Assembly (NCBI GenBank): GCA_007122555.1
Contig: SKTL01000261.1
Span: forward strand, 1-5,200
Length of the DNA stretch: 5,200 bases
Reading direction: 5' to 3'
Source: Thermomicrobiaceae bacterium
GTDB taxonomy: Bacteria; Chloroflexota; Chloroflexia; Thermomicrobiales; Thermomicrobiaceae
Shown here: positions 5,110-5,200 of the stretch, piece by piece
Layout of the letters: the number at the start of each line of letters is the position of its first letter
Position numbering within the stretch: position 1 is the first letter of the stretch
Position numbers and translations under genes: made by a program
The notes under the pieces: model-generated
What the model was told of the DNA's origin: nothing
Database searches by the model: none
The model's input: only the letters and a program-made list of their open reading frames with translations

Positions 5110-5200
5110 CTAACGCTGGAACCAGGAGCGTAGCCGCCTGCCGACCGTGCCTCCGTTTGACCCGCTATCGGTGGAGCGAAGCAGTTCGAGCCGGAGCTGG
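5110..5200 (-). CDS. Possible C-terminal end of a convergent gene
   Basis: On the minus strand one frame is open from the right edge to TAG at 5112-5110. It gives 29 residues starting QLRLELLRSTDSG and ending GRRLRSWFQR. The third codon positions are mostly G or C, as in the real genes here, and the basic/aromatic end is plausible for a protein terminus. The fragment is too short to identify, and other frames of this 110-nt end are also open, so the call is weak. If real, the gene converges on the PLP-enzyme gene with a 21-nt gap. Confidence 0.35.
   Translation of the reverse strand, partial: QLRLELLRSTDSGSNGGTVGRRLRSWFQR

Overview
The window looks like an ordinary stretch of a moderately GC-rich bacterial chromosome. 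The gene content and style suggest a member of the Chloroflexota, perhaps Thermomicrobia/Sphaerobacter-like. The main hints are a lipoprotein with a long Pro/Thr linker of the kind common in that phylum and a two-domain bL25 protein with an acidic tail. The taxonomic call is inference. No ribosomal RNA, tRNA, CRISPR array, insertion sequence or phage gene was recognised.

Layout, left to right: (1) positions 1-481 (+), the 3' part of a CpXC-domain protein whose start lies before the window; (2) 529-1062 (+), an unrecognised 177-residue protein with one predicted membrane segment, 47 nt downstream of the first gene and probably co-transcribed with it; (3) a short convergent gap (1063-1120) with two hairpins; (4) 1121-1786 (-), ribosomal protein bL25 (CTC/TL5 type, rplY); (5) a divergent gap of about 650 nt (1787-2439) with candidate promoters for both flanking genes and a possible 18-codon hydrophobic peptide; (6) 2440-3762 (+), a lipoprotein carrying a HEITH zinc-metallopeptidase motif; (7) a 132-nt gap with a strong terminator-like hairpin; (8) 3895-5088 (+), a PLP-dependent Cys/Met-metabolism enzyme of the cystathionine gamma-synthase/lyase family; (9) 5110-5200 (-), possibly the last codons of a convergent gene entering from the right.

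The genes do not form one pathway. They are a housekeeping ribosomal gene, a sulfur amino-acid enzyme, a surface lipoprotein and two little-characterised proteins, in at least four transcription units. No new multi-gene system is evident. The points most worth a second look are the predicted gluzincin-type lipoprotein, departures from family consensus in the PLP enzyme's substrate-binding motifs, the orphan membrane-anchored protein beside the CpXC gene, and the possible micro-peptide in the divergent gap.
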